Shown: positions 1-10,744, counted from the first letter of the stretch. The stretch is DNA of 64,000 nucleotides from Tillandsia leiboldiana (GCA_029204045.2 CM055061.1:39828977-39892976), one strand, 5' to 3'. Program-made: numbers and translations. Notes: generated by a model not told the origin, from the sequence alone.

Positions 1-1502
1 AATATCTTCGCGCACAGGCATCGGATTGGGGCGATTCAAGAGGCGATTTGCATCTTCACATCATGAGGAATATGCCCTAATTTTCTTGGAATTTTCTGAA
101 TATTTCTCGAAGGTGAATAATATCTGTGAACAGTAGTTATTGCTACAGTTTTTGAGAGTAGTTTAATTCGGGGTGGTTCCCTTGTCGGAATTGTTTCTCA
201 GTGTAGGAAGCTCGGAATTGGACGTGCAGGTACTCGTTTCGAAGGTATCGACGCGAGGATTACTGTGGTATTTTTATTGGATTTTTCTGGGCACTTGCAG
301 CAGGTGAAATAAGCACGGCTTTGGGACTGATTTTCAGATTGTGTATGCTTGGTTAATTTTGGAATAAAAGTGTAATGTTGAGCCTCATTAATGTACTCAG
401 GGGTGGTTTCAGCTGTTTGGAGCCAAGGCTTGCACGACTTGTACCGAGGGTGTTTTGTTGGCAGATTTTGGACCCTGGGCGTCTACCCCCTTCACCGACT
501 TCAGGTTTGCCTTGGTTTAAGCGCTTCAGGTGGGTAAGCTTATTATCAGTAATTGTTTAAGGCAATGAATATGCTGTGGCAAATATAAGTGCACTTGTGG
601 GGATGTCACCCCTCTATGACTGATGCATGCATGTTTAGGATACATGGTTGATGTTGGTAAGTAGGTAAGCTTGTTAATGATATTGGTATAAATGTTTGCA
701 AGAATAGTATTTATGAGGTATACTGAGGACTTGCATGACTTGGACATCTATGTGATGATTAGTGTAAGCTTACCTAGGATAATGTTACCCTATGAGATTA
801 TGTAACATGCCATGTTAGCACATAGCCTTTCATGTGGTTGGATTATGCTTTGGGACAGGATTTCTTAGCTATGTGCGGATTTGTACTCTGAGGAGTTATT
901 ATGATCATTCTATTGATGAACCCTGAATTGTGGACAGGTCTAGTTTTGGGATTCCGGCATGTTGTTTATTCCTAAAAGAACTATTATTATGCTTTACCCC
1001 CTTTATTTCCTTGAGGACATTTGCATGCTTGTATGGTCATGTAGTTAGGCCATCTTTTACTGCTGCACTACTTATTGGAACTTGACTTAGGAGAAACCAT
1101 GCTTTTTCTTTCTCCTTCTTGCTAGTCAGGTGGTCAGTGTTGCTCGGGTTCGAGCAGGGGTCTGGGTAGTGTAGTCGGGACTTTGTGCCTGGGACAGGTT
1201 AGCTTAGTTGTGGGGCTTTGCGGCAACCGCGGATATTGGGCGGTTGACCGGATGTTTCTCTATGCACCTGATTGGGTATCGGTTTTACTTAGTGGATGGA
1301 GTTTCCCACTTATCGTTTAGTTGCATCCGACTGTGGTCGGGTCTTCCTTTAGTGGTTGAGTTTTCCCACTTTGATCAGAATGTGATCAAGTCCTGCTATA
1401 CAGAGATACTTGTGACTGGGATACTTGTGACTTGTGCTGTTGATGACAGAGATGCTTTACTCGTGTGGGTAGCTCCCCTCGAGTGCCGCTCCGGAGTAGG
1501 CT

Positions 1503-1586
1503 TCAGACCGTGTTGGGTTCCGGTCAGACCGTGTTGGGTTCCGGTCAGACCGTGTCGGGTGCCGGTCAGACCGTGTTGGGTTCCGA
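1503..1586 (+). repeat. 21-bp tandem repeat, four copies, in LTR-C
   Basis: Four consecutive 21-bp units of the form TCAGACCGTGTTGGGTTCCGG start at 1503, 1524, 1545 and 1566, with one or two substitutions in units 3 and 4. The repeat is absent from the LTR-C copy at 5769-8961, so it expanded locally. Because 21 is a multiple of three it gives a spurious seven-residue protein repeat. Confidence 0.9.
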
Positions 1587-2660
1587 TCATTTGGACAGTG
1601 GATATACTAAGTTCGAGAGATTGGTGACAGAGCAGGCAGTACCGGGTTTTATACCGGTTCATTCGATTGAGTTTATTTCGGTCAAATACTTTTATTGTTA
1701 CACTCGTGCCTGGGGGCCGAGTGCAGACTGGTAGTTGAGTTTAGATCAGTGCTTGTTTTGTTGAGAGCCGTCTGGTTGACGGTGGTCCCGTGTTGTTGCG
1801 AGTACTTTGACCGCTGTGTGAGAGGTTGAGCATCATGATTCTATCCGTTCTGAGAGAGAGCTTGGATTTTGACCATAGCCTTCATGATCCTCTACTCGAT
1901 AGCGAGTTAGTCCGTTTGGACACCCTACGTAATTCCTGCCCGTCAGCGGGAGGTGGTTGTAGGTGGGCGCAGGTTTGACTGGACCAGATGTGGCAGTCTG
2001 TTCGATTGGGTCGGTGGTGCACTTCATGTGCTAGTGGTTGCATACCACTGTTTGGTTCTCCCCCTTTTAGCCTTTAGTTAGGGGCAGGGTAGCTGTTGAG
2101 AGTTTCCAGCGTACTCATTTCAGTCTTATGACTTGGGTTAGTTTTTGTCTCTTGAGGACTTGGTGGGCAGACCGTCGGGTCTGGCGGTGGTACCCACTGA
2201 GAACTCCCTTTTTGGAGTAGTTCTCACACCCTTTGGGGGTTTTCCCTCCCTTTTCTCTCCTCTTCTTTGTTTTGCAGAGTCTTAGCAGGTGTTGCCGACT
2301 CTGCGGTTGTTGATCGTGGCGAGGGAGTCGCGAGCTAGATCCCTACCCGGCGTTGGAGAGTAGCGGTACCCTTCTGAGGAGATCATCAGTAGATTAGCGG
2401 TTTCTTTTCCTCTTTTGAGAGACTTGTAGTGAGGATATTTTGTATTGAGAGACTGTACACTGTTGTATATATATATTGGAGTTACCTCCCGGTTGGGTTT
2501 AGAGCTTGTACTCGAGGATTTGTATTATTATTATTTTTGGAGGCAGACAGTGTTGTTTATTTCCAGTTGTACAGTGATTGATTTTAGTTACAGCAGATTT
2601 TTATTTATAGCTCTGATATCTGTTTAGTTATAGTACTTTTCTTGCAGGTAGGACGCTTCG

Positions 2661-2680
2661 CCTATGCAGGTTGGCATAGG
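2661..2680 (+). other. Stem-loop near LTR-C 3' end
   Basis: CCTATGC (2661-2667) pairs with GCATAGG (2674-2680) around a 6-nt loop, directly before the conserved GGCGGATCT. It is equivalent to stems at 8888-8909, 17529-17554, 35410-35435 and 47009-47034 that have different sequences. Confidence 0.75.
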
Positions 2681-2734
2681 TGGCGGATCTGTTTGGCGGG
2701 CTCGGGTCGCAGTTTCGACCCCGGGGCGTGACAC

Positions 2735-3952
2735 ATTGACACAGGAAAAGCACCTTTGACGTCACCAACCATCTCGGTAAAAAGGAAACGACTTGCTCGA
2801 CGCTTTGGACAAGCACGAGAGGCTAATGCTAGCAAGCCAATGGTTCCTGACTCCCCGCCTCGGGTGGAAGGAGTGTTCGTCAGCATTGATCGCCTTCGAG
2901 CTTTTGAACATCGTGAATGTATCGGTGAACGACATGTCAACATTGAAGCTCTCCGAAATCACTCACCAGAGTTTGGAACTTTAATTGAGCAAGCTAATCT
3001 CATCCAAGTCTGCCGATTCCCTGAATTACTTGGGTATTGTTTGTATCGTGTAAGAACCTTTTACACGAATGCAAGACATCTTCAAGAAGATGAACGTGGC
3101 TCAATGCATTTCTATACAAATATCCAAGGGATGAAACTTAAAATCACTCCGCAGTTAATCGGCGAAGTCCTTGGAATGGAATCCAACACATCGGGGATTA
3201 ACTATTTGACGGGAAGAAGTTTGACGAATGCCTTATGGCAAACCGTGATAAGAAAAATTTGTTTGGAAGGGACTGAATCAGCTGATGGCAAGAGTGTAAA
3301 ATCCAAACATCTTCGACTGGAGTACCGATTTCTTAACTTCATCACGTGTTACAACATTCTTCCTAACATGCAGACAAAGGTACTGAGATGGGATAGAATG
3401 TTGTTCCTATATCTCATAGGTAATCTCTCTGAGGCTGTAGGATTGAACATGAACATCCCCTACATAATTTGGAATAGAATGTCAAGATATGTTGTGCATC
3501 CTCATCCTTCTGAGCGACTTCCATTTCCATTAATCATCATGAGGATCTTGCAAAAGTTTGAAATTGATATAAGCTCGACATCATATCAATACTGTTGGGG
3601 GATGATAGATGAGTCAACGATTGTGAAGTCACTTCACAAATTGCCACATGTAGCTCCGACGCCTTCGACTGAGAAGAAACCATGTGTGGGCACCTCTGCC
3701 TCTCCATCTCAACAAACTCCCGGCACACATGATGAGGCTTCGGTAACTTCAATTTTCAAGCAACAACAGCGCCTATTTCTTGAACAGGAACAAATCACCA
3801 AGGAACAGTGGCGTATTTCAGAGGAGCTTGAGATCATTACGGCCTCCCAGATCACGTTGACTAAGTCAGTCACTTCGATGAAGAAATTCATGAAGAAAAT
3901 GTTCTCGAAGATGGGATACAGTGTTTCGGATGAGACCGACTCAGATGATTGA
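2735..3952 (+). CDS. Env-like / plant transposon-type ORF of a Sirevirus, 5'-truncated
   Basis: The frame is open from the LTR-C junction to a TGA at 3950-3952, about 405 codons; the true start lies outside, displaced by the LTR insertion, so it is a partial gene. The middle (residues about 70-270) is a globular region with conserved aromatic and leucine positions of the kind seen in the 'putative plant transposon protein' family (Transposase_32-like), recognised by general resemblance only. The C-terminal 80 residues are Gln/Glu-rich with a likely coiled coil, then a short basic stretch (KKFMKKMFSKMG) and an acidic tail. The position between the lost pol and the 3' LTR is where Sireviruses carry their env-like ORF. 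The C-terminus is matched by a remnant at 61838-61913 on the other strand. No membrane segment is obvious, so an envelope role is not shown. Confidence 0.6.
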   Translation: MDTGKAPLTSPTISVKRKRLARRFGQAREANASKPMVPDSPPRVEGVFVSIDRLRAFEHRECIGERHVNIEALRNHSPEFGTLIEQANLIQVCRFPELLGYCLYRVRTFYTNARHLQEDERGSMHFYTNIQGMKLKITPQLIGEVLGMESNTSGINYLTGRSLTNALWQTVIRKICLEGTESADGKSVKSKHLRLEYRFLNFITCYNILPNMQTKVLRWDRMLFLYLIGNLSEAVGLNMNIPYIIWNRMSRYVVHPHPSERLPFPLIIMRILQKFEIDISSTSYQYCWGMIDESTIVKSLHKLPHVAPTPSTEKKPCVGTSASPSQQTPGTHDEASVTSIFKQQQRLFLEQEQITKEQWRISEELEIITASQITLTKSVTSMKKFMKKMFSKMGYSVSDETDSDD

Positions 3953-4692
3953 TTATTTTGTGCCTCACGTTCTTTCTTTCTTATCTTTTTATGCAGGATT
4001 TTAATTTTTTTTTGTGCAGGATTTCAGTTTTTAGGTTTTAATGTTCTCTTTTTACTTTGCTTTAGTTTTAGTTCTCAGGTTTTTCTTGATTTTGAACTTC
4101 TTAACTCTCCTTAAATTTTGTATGTTTGGCTAATTTTTGTGACAAAAAGGGGGAGAGAGTTTAGAGTGAACTCTGTGAGAACTTTGAACTTTTGGTGAGA
4201 ACTTTGAACAAACTTTGACTTTGGTGAAAGGTAAGTATCACAACTTCTGGTTTTATCTTGTGATTTGTTGCATGTCCCTACTAACTATTCGACTAACTAC
4301 TTGGACATGTATTATTACTAACAATTTGTTTGATTACTAACAAAGCAAAGTTATGACATTTGGAATTTTATTGCTTAGAAGATATGTCAATGTTTGATTG
4401 TGATCTTATTACATATCTGAATTACTCAATGTCATGGTGAGCATAAACTCTATCTCTGTTAGGTTTTGAATGCTAAATATTCTTGAGGTATCTAACGATC
4501 TCGTTTTGTCAAGAATGATTTCTTTTTGCAGAGAGTACAGATGTCTAAGTCTAGAGTCTGTTTTAGGAGTTTATCTCTTGTATTGGATCTCCATTGTAAA
4601 TTTTTGTTGTATGGTGATAGCAACAAAAATATCTTTTTTGAATTTTCTTTAGTAGATCTGTGTTTTGTCACGAAACCGCCAAAGGGGGAGAT
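3953..4692 (+). other. Sirevirus 3' non-coding trailer with two polypurine tracts
   Basis: This A/T-rich, ORF-free stretch holds a first purine tract (AAAAAGGGGGAGAGAG, 4143-4158) and a second one ending in AAAGGGGGAGAT (4681-4692) that abuts the LTR. The second is the likely plus-strand primer; the first is a duplicate of the kind reported in Sireviruses. The minus-strand fragment has both tracts in the same order (60443-60456 and 59912-59923). Confidence 0.7.
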
Positions 4693-4768
4693 TGTTACGG
4701 ATTTTGTTTTGGCGCATTTCGTGAAAGTGTTAAGTCTTGAAGATTGAAGATGAATGATGTGACGCCCC

Positions 4769-4821
4769 ACTTCCCAGGGGGTCACCCATCCTAGAACTAC
4801 TCTAGCTCTAGCACGCTTAAC
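4769..4821 (-). other. 5S rRNA-like domain, Cassandra 3' LTR
   Basis: On the minus strand it reads GTTAAGCGTGCT, then GAGTAGT, then CTAGGATGGGTGACC, then TGGGAAGT: the order and sequence of the 5S internal control region (box A, intermediate element, box C). The stretch between box A and the intermediate element has diverged. It is part of a mobile element, not a 5S gene. Whether Pol III still uses it is unknown. Confidence 0.85.
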
Positions 4822-5167
4822 TCTCATGTTCCTCTTGGATTTTTCTACCATCCAAAATGCTATAGCCGGGTTAGAGATTTAGTCCTATTATATCATTTAT
4901 ATATAGGACTAATCTAAATTCCGGGGGTGTCACATTCTTCCCCTCTTTAAGCCCTGACGTCCACGTCAGGCTCAAGCACACTCACAAGCACCAGGCGATG
5001 TGAGACTCGTCTCGCTAGCCTTAGCCGACCTTGTGGGGAGCTCCACTCCACCCACAACGGTCATTAGCCGGGGAGCCTCGCTCTACCCGCTATATAACCC
5101 TGGCTCAGCCGAGACTCATCTCACATTTCCGGCTGGTGAATGGCTCTGATACCAACTGTGACGCCCC

Positions 5168-5219
5168 ACTTCCCAGGGGTCACCCATCCTAGAACTACTC
5201 TAGCTCTAGCACGCTTAAC
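5168..5219 (-). other. 5S rRNA-like domain, Cassandra 5' LTR
   Basis: Same domain as at 4769-4821, one base shorter in a G run. The near-identity of the two LTRs suggests a fairly recent insertion. Confidence 0.85.
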
Positions 5220-5499
5220 TCTCATGTTCCTCTTGGATCTTGCTACCATCCAAAATGCTATAGCCGGGTTAGAGATTTAGTCCTATTATATCATTTATAT
5301 AGAGGACTAATACAAATTCCGGGGGTGTCACAAATGAAGTTTGGATCATATACCTCAATCTCAAGAAAGAAGTATTCAAAAGGATTAGGTAAGTTTAACT
5401 AAATATTTTTGGTGATCCGAATACTTCTTGTAGTGTAGAAACACTTGGAAGAATTTTTTATTGCATAAAAATCAAGAACTGAACATGGGACATGTTTAG

Positions 5500-5720
5500 G
5501 ATCCGGATCAGACAGTCCAATCCGGATCCCGAAGGGTACTTGTTCATTGGCAAATCCGATCCGGATCATAGTCATTTCGATCCGGATCCCGAACATGGGA
5601 ATTTGCTGGAATACATGAATGATCCGGATCGTGCATTACAATCCGGACCCCGAACCCTGTTTTACTAGAATTGCCTGACTCGTTACGACGATCCGGATCA
5701 CAGTTAATCCGATCCGGATC
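5500..5720 (+). promoter_or_regulatory. Array of palindromic decamers GATCCGGATC in Sirevirus U3
   Basis: Perfect GATCCGGATC occurs at 5500, 5558, 5579, 5621, 5690 and 5711, with near-matches at 5519 and 5640, often followed by CCGAAC or ATAG-like sequence. The equivalent U3 of the minus-strand LTRs carries repeated GTCCGGAC instead. Position in U3, palindromic form and repetition suggest protein binding sites; the factor is unknown. Confidence 0.6.
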
Positions 5721-5805
5721 GCCGTCGTGAAAATTTCCAGAAACGGACAGTTTTTGATCCTTATCTTCGGACGCCCGTGGAGGCCCGTGGAGGATTCGGG
5801 CCTGC

Positions 5806-5832
5806 ACAGTGTTGGGCCGGGCCCAACACTGT
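5806..5832 (+). promoter_or_regulatory. 27-bp palindrome upstream of LTR-C TATA box
   Basis: Perfect 12-bp arms ACAGTGTTGGGC and GCCCAACACTGT around CGG, followed by AGCAGCCCGAA. The TATA box starts 71 bp downstream. The same structure occurs at 50106-50132 and 62650-62676. Confidence 0.8.
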
Positions 5833-5902
5833 AGCAGCCCGAATTTTTCGGGCGCCCGGAAGTGGGGACACAGCCGTCATTTCTTCATTTGTTTCTGGAG
5901 CC

Positions 5903-5909
5903 TATAAAA
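5903..5909 (+). promoter_or_regulatory. TATA box of LTR-C
   Basis: CCTATAAAAGGG lies in the U3 part of the LTR. LTR-C at 61914 has TATATA at 62750 at the same distance from its palindrome. Confidence 0.6.
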
Positions 5910-7495
5910 GGGATCCGAGCTTCTTCTTCTTCCCTTCTTTTCGCATTTCTGAGCTTCAAACCGACTGGAGGTCTTCAGCAAAGTTGCTCCCCTACTTGTT
6001 GCGCACCCTCTGGACGATTTCTAGGATTTTTGGTGGCACGTTTATCGAGGTTTCCATTTTTACGACGCGGCACGACGCTCGTCCATTTGGGTTCCTCTTC
6101 GTCGCGTTTCGGTGCGCGAGCTTCCCCGGCCTACTCCGACCTCCGTTTTAGGCGATTCTTATGCCGTTGGATCCGCGACAGATAGAGCTACGATCTTGGT
6201 ATTTTCAGCTTCCCCTAGTTTTGCGCTTTTCGAGAAGTTTTTCCATGCTTACTGGGGCCTCATTTTCTGTGAGGAATTCTGGACAGCGACACCTTGCCGG
6301 ATTTTTATCTCCGCAACCGGGCATCGGATGGCAACGTGTTTATATACTTTTTTCATCTACTCGACGCGAGGATTGTCACAGTATTTTTATTGGATTTTTC
6401 TAAGGCTTGCCCGAAGGTATATTTTTCGCCCTTTATCTGTGCATGGAAATACAGATGTGTGGTTGTGTGTTTGTGAGCGCCCTGTATTGTGGAATTTGTA
6501 ACTCGGCCTACAGAGCTCGGAATTTGACGTGCAGGTACTCGTTTCGAAGGTATCGACGCGAGGAACGCGACAGTAATTTTGTTGGAGTTTTTAGAATCCG
6601 TTCTGCAGGTGAAAACTGCACATCTTCGGGGCTGTTTTCTAATGTTGTATATACTTGGAATATTTTGGATTAAGTGTAATGTTGGAACTTATTGTTGTAC
6701 CCAGGGGTGTTTGCAAGTGTTGCTGGACCTGTTGGAACTGGAGAAAATTGGACATAGTGGATTCTGGGTGTTTTCAGTTGTTTGGAGCCAAGGCTTGCGC
6801 GACATGTACCGAGGGTGCAATTTTGGCAGATTTTGGACTGTGAGCGTCTACATACTTCACCGACTTCGGCTTTGCCTGCGGAAAGCACTTCAGGTGGGTG
6901 CTTTGTTTCCAGAACCGGTGGACGGTTCTCTAATTCTGTATGTTAGGATGCATGCATGTTTAGGGTACATGGCTTATGTTTGTAAGGTAGGTAAGCTTGA
7001 TAATGAAAATTGTATAAATGATTGCAGGAATAATATTCATGTTGTATATTGAGGACTTGGATGATTTGGGTGTTTATGTCGGTGAATAGTGTAAGCTTAC
7101 CTAGGTTAATGTTACCCTATGAGATCATGTAACATGCCATGTTAGCACATAGCCTTTCATGTGGTTGGTTTATGCTTTGGGACAGGATTTTGTAGCTATG
7201 TGCGGATTTTCACTCTGAGGAGTTATTATGATCGAGGATTATGATCAGGTGTAGACATGTGGTTTACTTTCTTATATCATTCTTGAGGACAAATGCATGC
7301 TTGTATGGACATATAGTTAGGCCACCTTTTATTGCTACACCACTTATTGGAACTTGACTTAGGAGAAACAATGCTTTTCCTTTCTCCTTCTTGTTAGTCA
7401 GGTGGTCAGTGTTGCTCGGGTTCGAGCAGAGGTCTGGGTAGTGTAGTCGGGACTTTGTGTCTGGGACAGGTTGGATTAGTTGTGGGGCTTTGCGG

Positions 7496-7518
7496 CAACC
7501 GCGGATATTGGGCGGTTG
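7496..7518 (+). other. CAACCGC hairpin module in LTR-C
   Basis: CAACCGC (7496-7502) pairs with GCGGTTG (7512-7518). The same module is at 1224-1246, 55807-55829, and four times at 47945-48193. Confidence 0.65.
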
Positions 7519-8961
7519 ACCGGATGCTTATCTATGCACCAGATTGGGTATCAGTTTTCTCTAGTGGATGGAGTTTCCCACTTATCGTTTAGTTGCATCC
7601 GATTGAGGTTGGGTCTTTCTTTTGTGGTTGAGTTTTCCCACTTTGATCAGATTTGTGATCAAAGTCCTGCTATACAGAGATACTTGTTACTGAGATATTT
7701 TACTCGTGTGGGTCGCTCCCCTCGAGTGCCACTCCGGAGGTAGGCTTTTCGGACCCAGCCTTGTGTGCCGGTCTGATACTTATTTTGGGATGCGAGCCGT
7801 GCGGGCCGATCCCGCGGTTTCGAGCCTTGTGTGCAGATTCCACTGAGCAGGCAATGCCAGTTTTATTGGTGGCACTAGATTGGGTTTATTGCGGATATTT
7901 GCCTTATTATTGCACTCGTGTTAGGGGGGACCGAGTGGAGTCTAGTAGCTGTGTTTAGACCAATGCTAGTGTTGTTGGGAACCGTTTGGGGGTTGACGGT
8001 GGTCCCAAGGTCATTGTGAGTTGTTGACTGTTGTGCGAGAGGCTTTGTGATCTTGAGTTTATCCGTTCTGAGAGAGAGCGTGGATTTTGACTATAGCCCG
8101 CATGAGCCACTACTCGATAGCGAGCTAGCCCATTTGGACGCCCTACGTAATTCCTGCCCGTCAGCGGGAGGTGGTTGTAGGTGGGCGCAGGTTTGACTGG
8201 ACCCGATGTGGCAGTCAGCTCGATTGGGTCGATTGAGCACTTCGTGTGCGAGTGTTGCATATCTTTATCAGAGTTTTTCCTATTTGAGCATTTAGATAGA
8301 GGCATGGTAGCTGTTGAGAGTCTCCAGCTTTCCTATTTTAGTCTTTACTGCTTTGGTTATCTTATGCCTCTAGTGGACTTAGTGGGCAGATCGTCGGGCC
8401 TGGTGGCGGTACCCACTGAGGACTCCCTTTTTAGGTGTAGTTCTCACACCCGTTGGGGGTTTTCCCCCTCCCCTTCTTTTCTCTCCTTTGTTTTGCAGAG
8501 TCTTAGCGGGTGTTGCGGATTCTGCGGTTGTTGTTCGAGGCGAGGGAGTCGCGTGCTAGATCCCTACCCGTCATTGGAGAGTAGCGGTACCCCTTCAGAG
8601 GAGATTTTTAGCAGATTAGTTGTTTTATTTTCCTCTTTTGAGAGACTGATGTAGTGAGGATATATTATGTATTGTGAGACTGTACACTGTTGTATTTATT
8701 GGAGTTACCTCCCGGTTGGGTTCAGAGCTTGTATTTGAGGATATTGTATTATTATTATTTTTGGGAGGCGGACATTGTTGTATTATTTCCAGTTGTACAG
8801 TGATTAATTTTAGTTATATAGCAGATTTTTATTTATAGCTCTGATATCTGTTAGCTGTAGTACTTTCCTTGCAGGTAGGACGCTTCGCCTATGCGGAGTT
8901 TGGCATAGGTGGCGGATCTGTTGGCGAGCCCGGGTCGCAGTTTCGACCCTGGGGCGTGACA

Positions 8962-9840
8962 GGAGCGCAGGCCCCTATTCAGCTGACCTGTCTCCCTGAT
9001 GGCTGGTGGCTTCGTCCAATGGCACGCGCCTCGTGTTGAACTGCCACGCACCCACAACCGGTATGAAATAAGATGTGGGTCTTCTCTTCTTCGGCTTGAT
9101 CAACCGAAGGTTGACTCCGACACTGCCTGCTCCGCCTTATCACCGGGGAAGTTAGATCTCTTCCTTCACACCGCAGTCGATACTAAATGATGTGATAGTC
9201 TTTGCATCGGCTACTTCTCTCATCGCCCGACGTCTTCACCCGATAACGCATCGCATACTGTAGGCCTCCGTACCCGGGGCTGGTCGTAAGTCCTTCCTTC
9301 TTGACTCAAACTCCTATCGACTGACGTCTTTCAACCAATGGTTGACGCCATGCGTCGCTTCCTCCCGTGGCAAAAAATTCTGGCCTCAACAGGTGATCTT
9401 CTAGACTTCAAAAGAAAAATTTTGACAACGTAATCTTGAAATTTGGATGACAATTGATATACTATCTTAAGCCATCTTCTCAGATCTTGTGTTGCTGAAA
9501 TATGCATGTTTGGTTGAAACACTCTCTTTTGTTAATTGGATGATGGATTTAATTTCGTGGTTAATTGTGGTATTATGGTTAATCCAAGTGGTTGAATGAA
9601 ATATTTTAAGCATGCTGAACAATTTGTCTTTTGGGTTCAACTCGTAATTATGTCTAATTTGGGTTACATAACAAGTTGAAATTCAGCTATTAGTTACATG
9701 CATGATTGTTGGACAACATTGGTACACTTTATTTAAGAGTTGAATTAAAGGATTTAAGATTAGCTTTTTGGGGGCCTCTTGATGTTTCTAAGTTAATTGA
9801 GAACCTAAGAATCAAGTTTGAGTTGCTGTATTAAAGTTTA
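8962..9840. other. Unassigned flank left of LTR-A
   Basis: About 390 bp of moderate GC content followed by about 490 bp of A/T-rich sequence, ending in the duplicated target GTTTA (9836-9840). No gene, RNA or repeat is recognisable. Because of the duplication, 9840 and 55241 were adjacent before LTR-A inserted. Confidence 0.6.
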
Positions 9841-10710
9841 TGTCACGCCCCGGGAGAGGTCTGAAACAGCGGAAAATGCCCATATATTTTCTCTTTAAAA
9901 TCTTTTCTCCCGACAACGTGCTCAGACTGCCACATATATAAGATCTGTCTACACAACCGGACAGAGTCTCCCCTATATATGTACGGCGTCGCACAAAAAC
10001 ATACATCAACCACAACCAGTTTTCCATACACAAAGTGCTAAATAAAGAGATAAGCTAGTCTTAGGATCCATACACAAGAATATCGCCCACACGGCATACA
10101 CCAAGTTGAAAGGGTAAAGCCACAAGGTTTAAAAACAGTGCCTACCGAACACTCCGTTTTGAAAACAGATTTCGCAATCATTTTATTATTTTGAAAACCT
10201 CCACATTCCAAATGCAAACACGCAGTAATAAAACCAAATCCAAAAGACTAATATCCATCCACATAGTCCACATGTCTCACATCCACATCACAAGGTATCT
10301 ACATCATACAATGTCCACATCTCATGCAAATAGTATCAACCAAATATAATGATGAAAAGGAGGAGTAGAATGTCATCGGAATAACGCAAACCGAATCACT
10401 CCCCATCCAAAGCCTTTCCCCCGTCCCCGTCCGAACCTGTCACATAGTGGGACGTTAGGGACCAAAAACATAGGAAGACAAAACGAATATTCATGATCAT
10501 ATATCAATGTTAGGTACAAGAAAGTAGACAGGACATCAAACCGTAACCCGGAACAATCATTCCACCATTACCATCCCTTAGTCTGCAGACCTAAGGAATA
10601 ACCTTGCTCAATCCTTTGGTGCTCTACAACCCACCCCGTGTTCCTTCGGTGGGCCCCTACGTATTCAACACGTAGAGTTCACGGCTCTTTGGACCAACTT
10701 CTCTGAAAAA

Positions 10711-10744
10711 GTACACCCTTGCGGTGGCCAAACCGCTGGTGTAC
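10711..10744 (-). other. Double-hairpin module in LTR-A
   Basis: Outer arms GTACACC/GGTGTAC enclose inner arms GCGGT/ACCGC. Shared with LTR-B (39202-39235) and, with changed outer arms, LTR-E (23389-23423). Confidence 0.75.

Larger units (their letters stand above)
1..2733 (+). mobile_element. LTR-C family long terminal repeat, left end outside window
   Basis: The segment ends in CCCCGGGGCGTGACA, the same 3' terminus as the LTR-D and LTR-E LTRs, whose 5' copies are followed by a primer binding site; this sets the orientation. It is collinear with 6370-8961 and with the reverse complement of 46959-49640. No primer binding site follows position 2733, so it is a 3' or solo LTR. It interrupts a Sirevirus ORF at 2734. 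The target duplication cannot be tested because the left end is missing. No coding potential is evident; the internal 139-aa frame at 1208-1627 runs over a 21-bp repeat. Confidence 0.85.
4758..5332 (-). mobile_element. Cassandra TRIM retrotransposon with 5S rRNA-like LTRs
   Basis: A 575-bp element with LTRs of 177 bp (4758-4934, 3') and 176 bp (5157-5332, 5'), both TGTGAC...GTCACA, flanked by the duplication AATGA (4753-4757 and 5333-5337). On the minus strand the 5' LTR is followed by TTGGTATCAGAGCC (primer site, 5142-5156) and the 3' LTR is preceded by a purine tract (4935-4950). It has no coding region, as expected for a TRIM. Each LTR contains a stretch closely resembling the 3' part of plant 5S rRNA, which is diagnostic of Cassandra. 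Movement must rely on enzymes of other elements. Confidence 0.9.
2734..5768 (+). mobile_element. Sirevirus (Ty1/copia) 3' fragment
   Basis: Truncated at the left by the LTR-C insertion and at the right by the junction with a second LTR-C copy. It retains the end of an env-like ORF, a long A/T-rich trailer, two purine tracts of the Sirevirus type (4143-4158 and 4681-4692) and most of the 3' LTR (from 4693). The minus-strand sequence at 58649-61913 has the same order of parts. Repeated purine tracts upstream of the 3' LTR and an extra ORF after pol are known features of Sireviruses; assignment to that genus is inferred from them, since no pol is present here. Confidence 0.75.
4693..5768 (+). 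mobile_element. Sirevirus 3' LTR, truncated and interrupted by Cassandra
   Basis: It begins TGTTACGG straight after the polypurine tract and matches the reverse complement of the complete LTRs at 58649-59911 and 60534-61798 (1263 and 1265 bp). Only U3 is left, about 500 bp of own sequence. It stops at about 5768, just before the TATA region, where LTR-C sequence begins. Cassandra splits it at 4758-5332. Confidence 0.8.
5769..8961 (+). mobile_element. LTR-C copy, 5'-truncated
   Basis: Starts inside the LTR at the G/C-rich segment before the 27-bp palindrome and runs to the terminus CCTGGGGCGTGACA at 8961. It contains the palindrome (5806-5832), TATA box (5903-5909), the CAACCGC hairpin (7496-7518) and the 3' stem-loop (8888-8909). 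No primer site follows. The abrupt join of a truncated Sirevirus LTR to a truncated LTR-C implies a deletion or illegitimate recombination after both insertions. Confidence 0.85.

Noticed and set aside
1208..1734. Frames with a repeated VPVRPCW motif
   Set aside because: Produced by a 21-bp tandem repeat inside an LTR and missing from the second LTR-C copy.
4769..5219. 5S rRNA genes
   Set aside because: Only the 3' part of 5S is present, within Cassandra LTRs bounded by TG...CA and a target duplication.
8999..9190. 63-codon frame in the unassigned flank
   Set aside because: Short, no recognisable domain, no supporting context.
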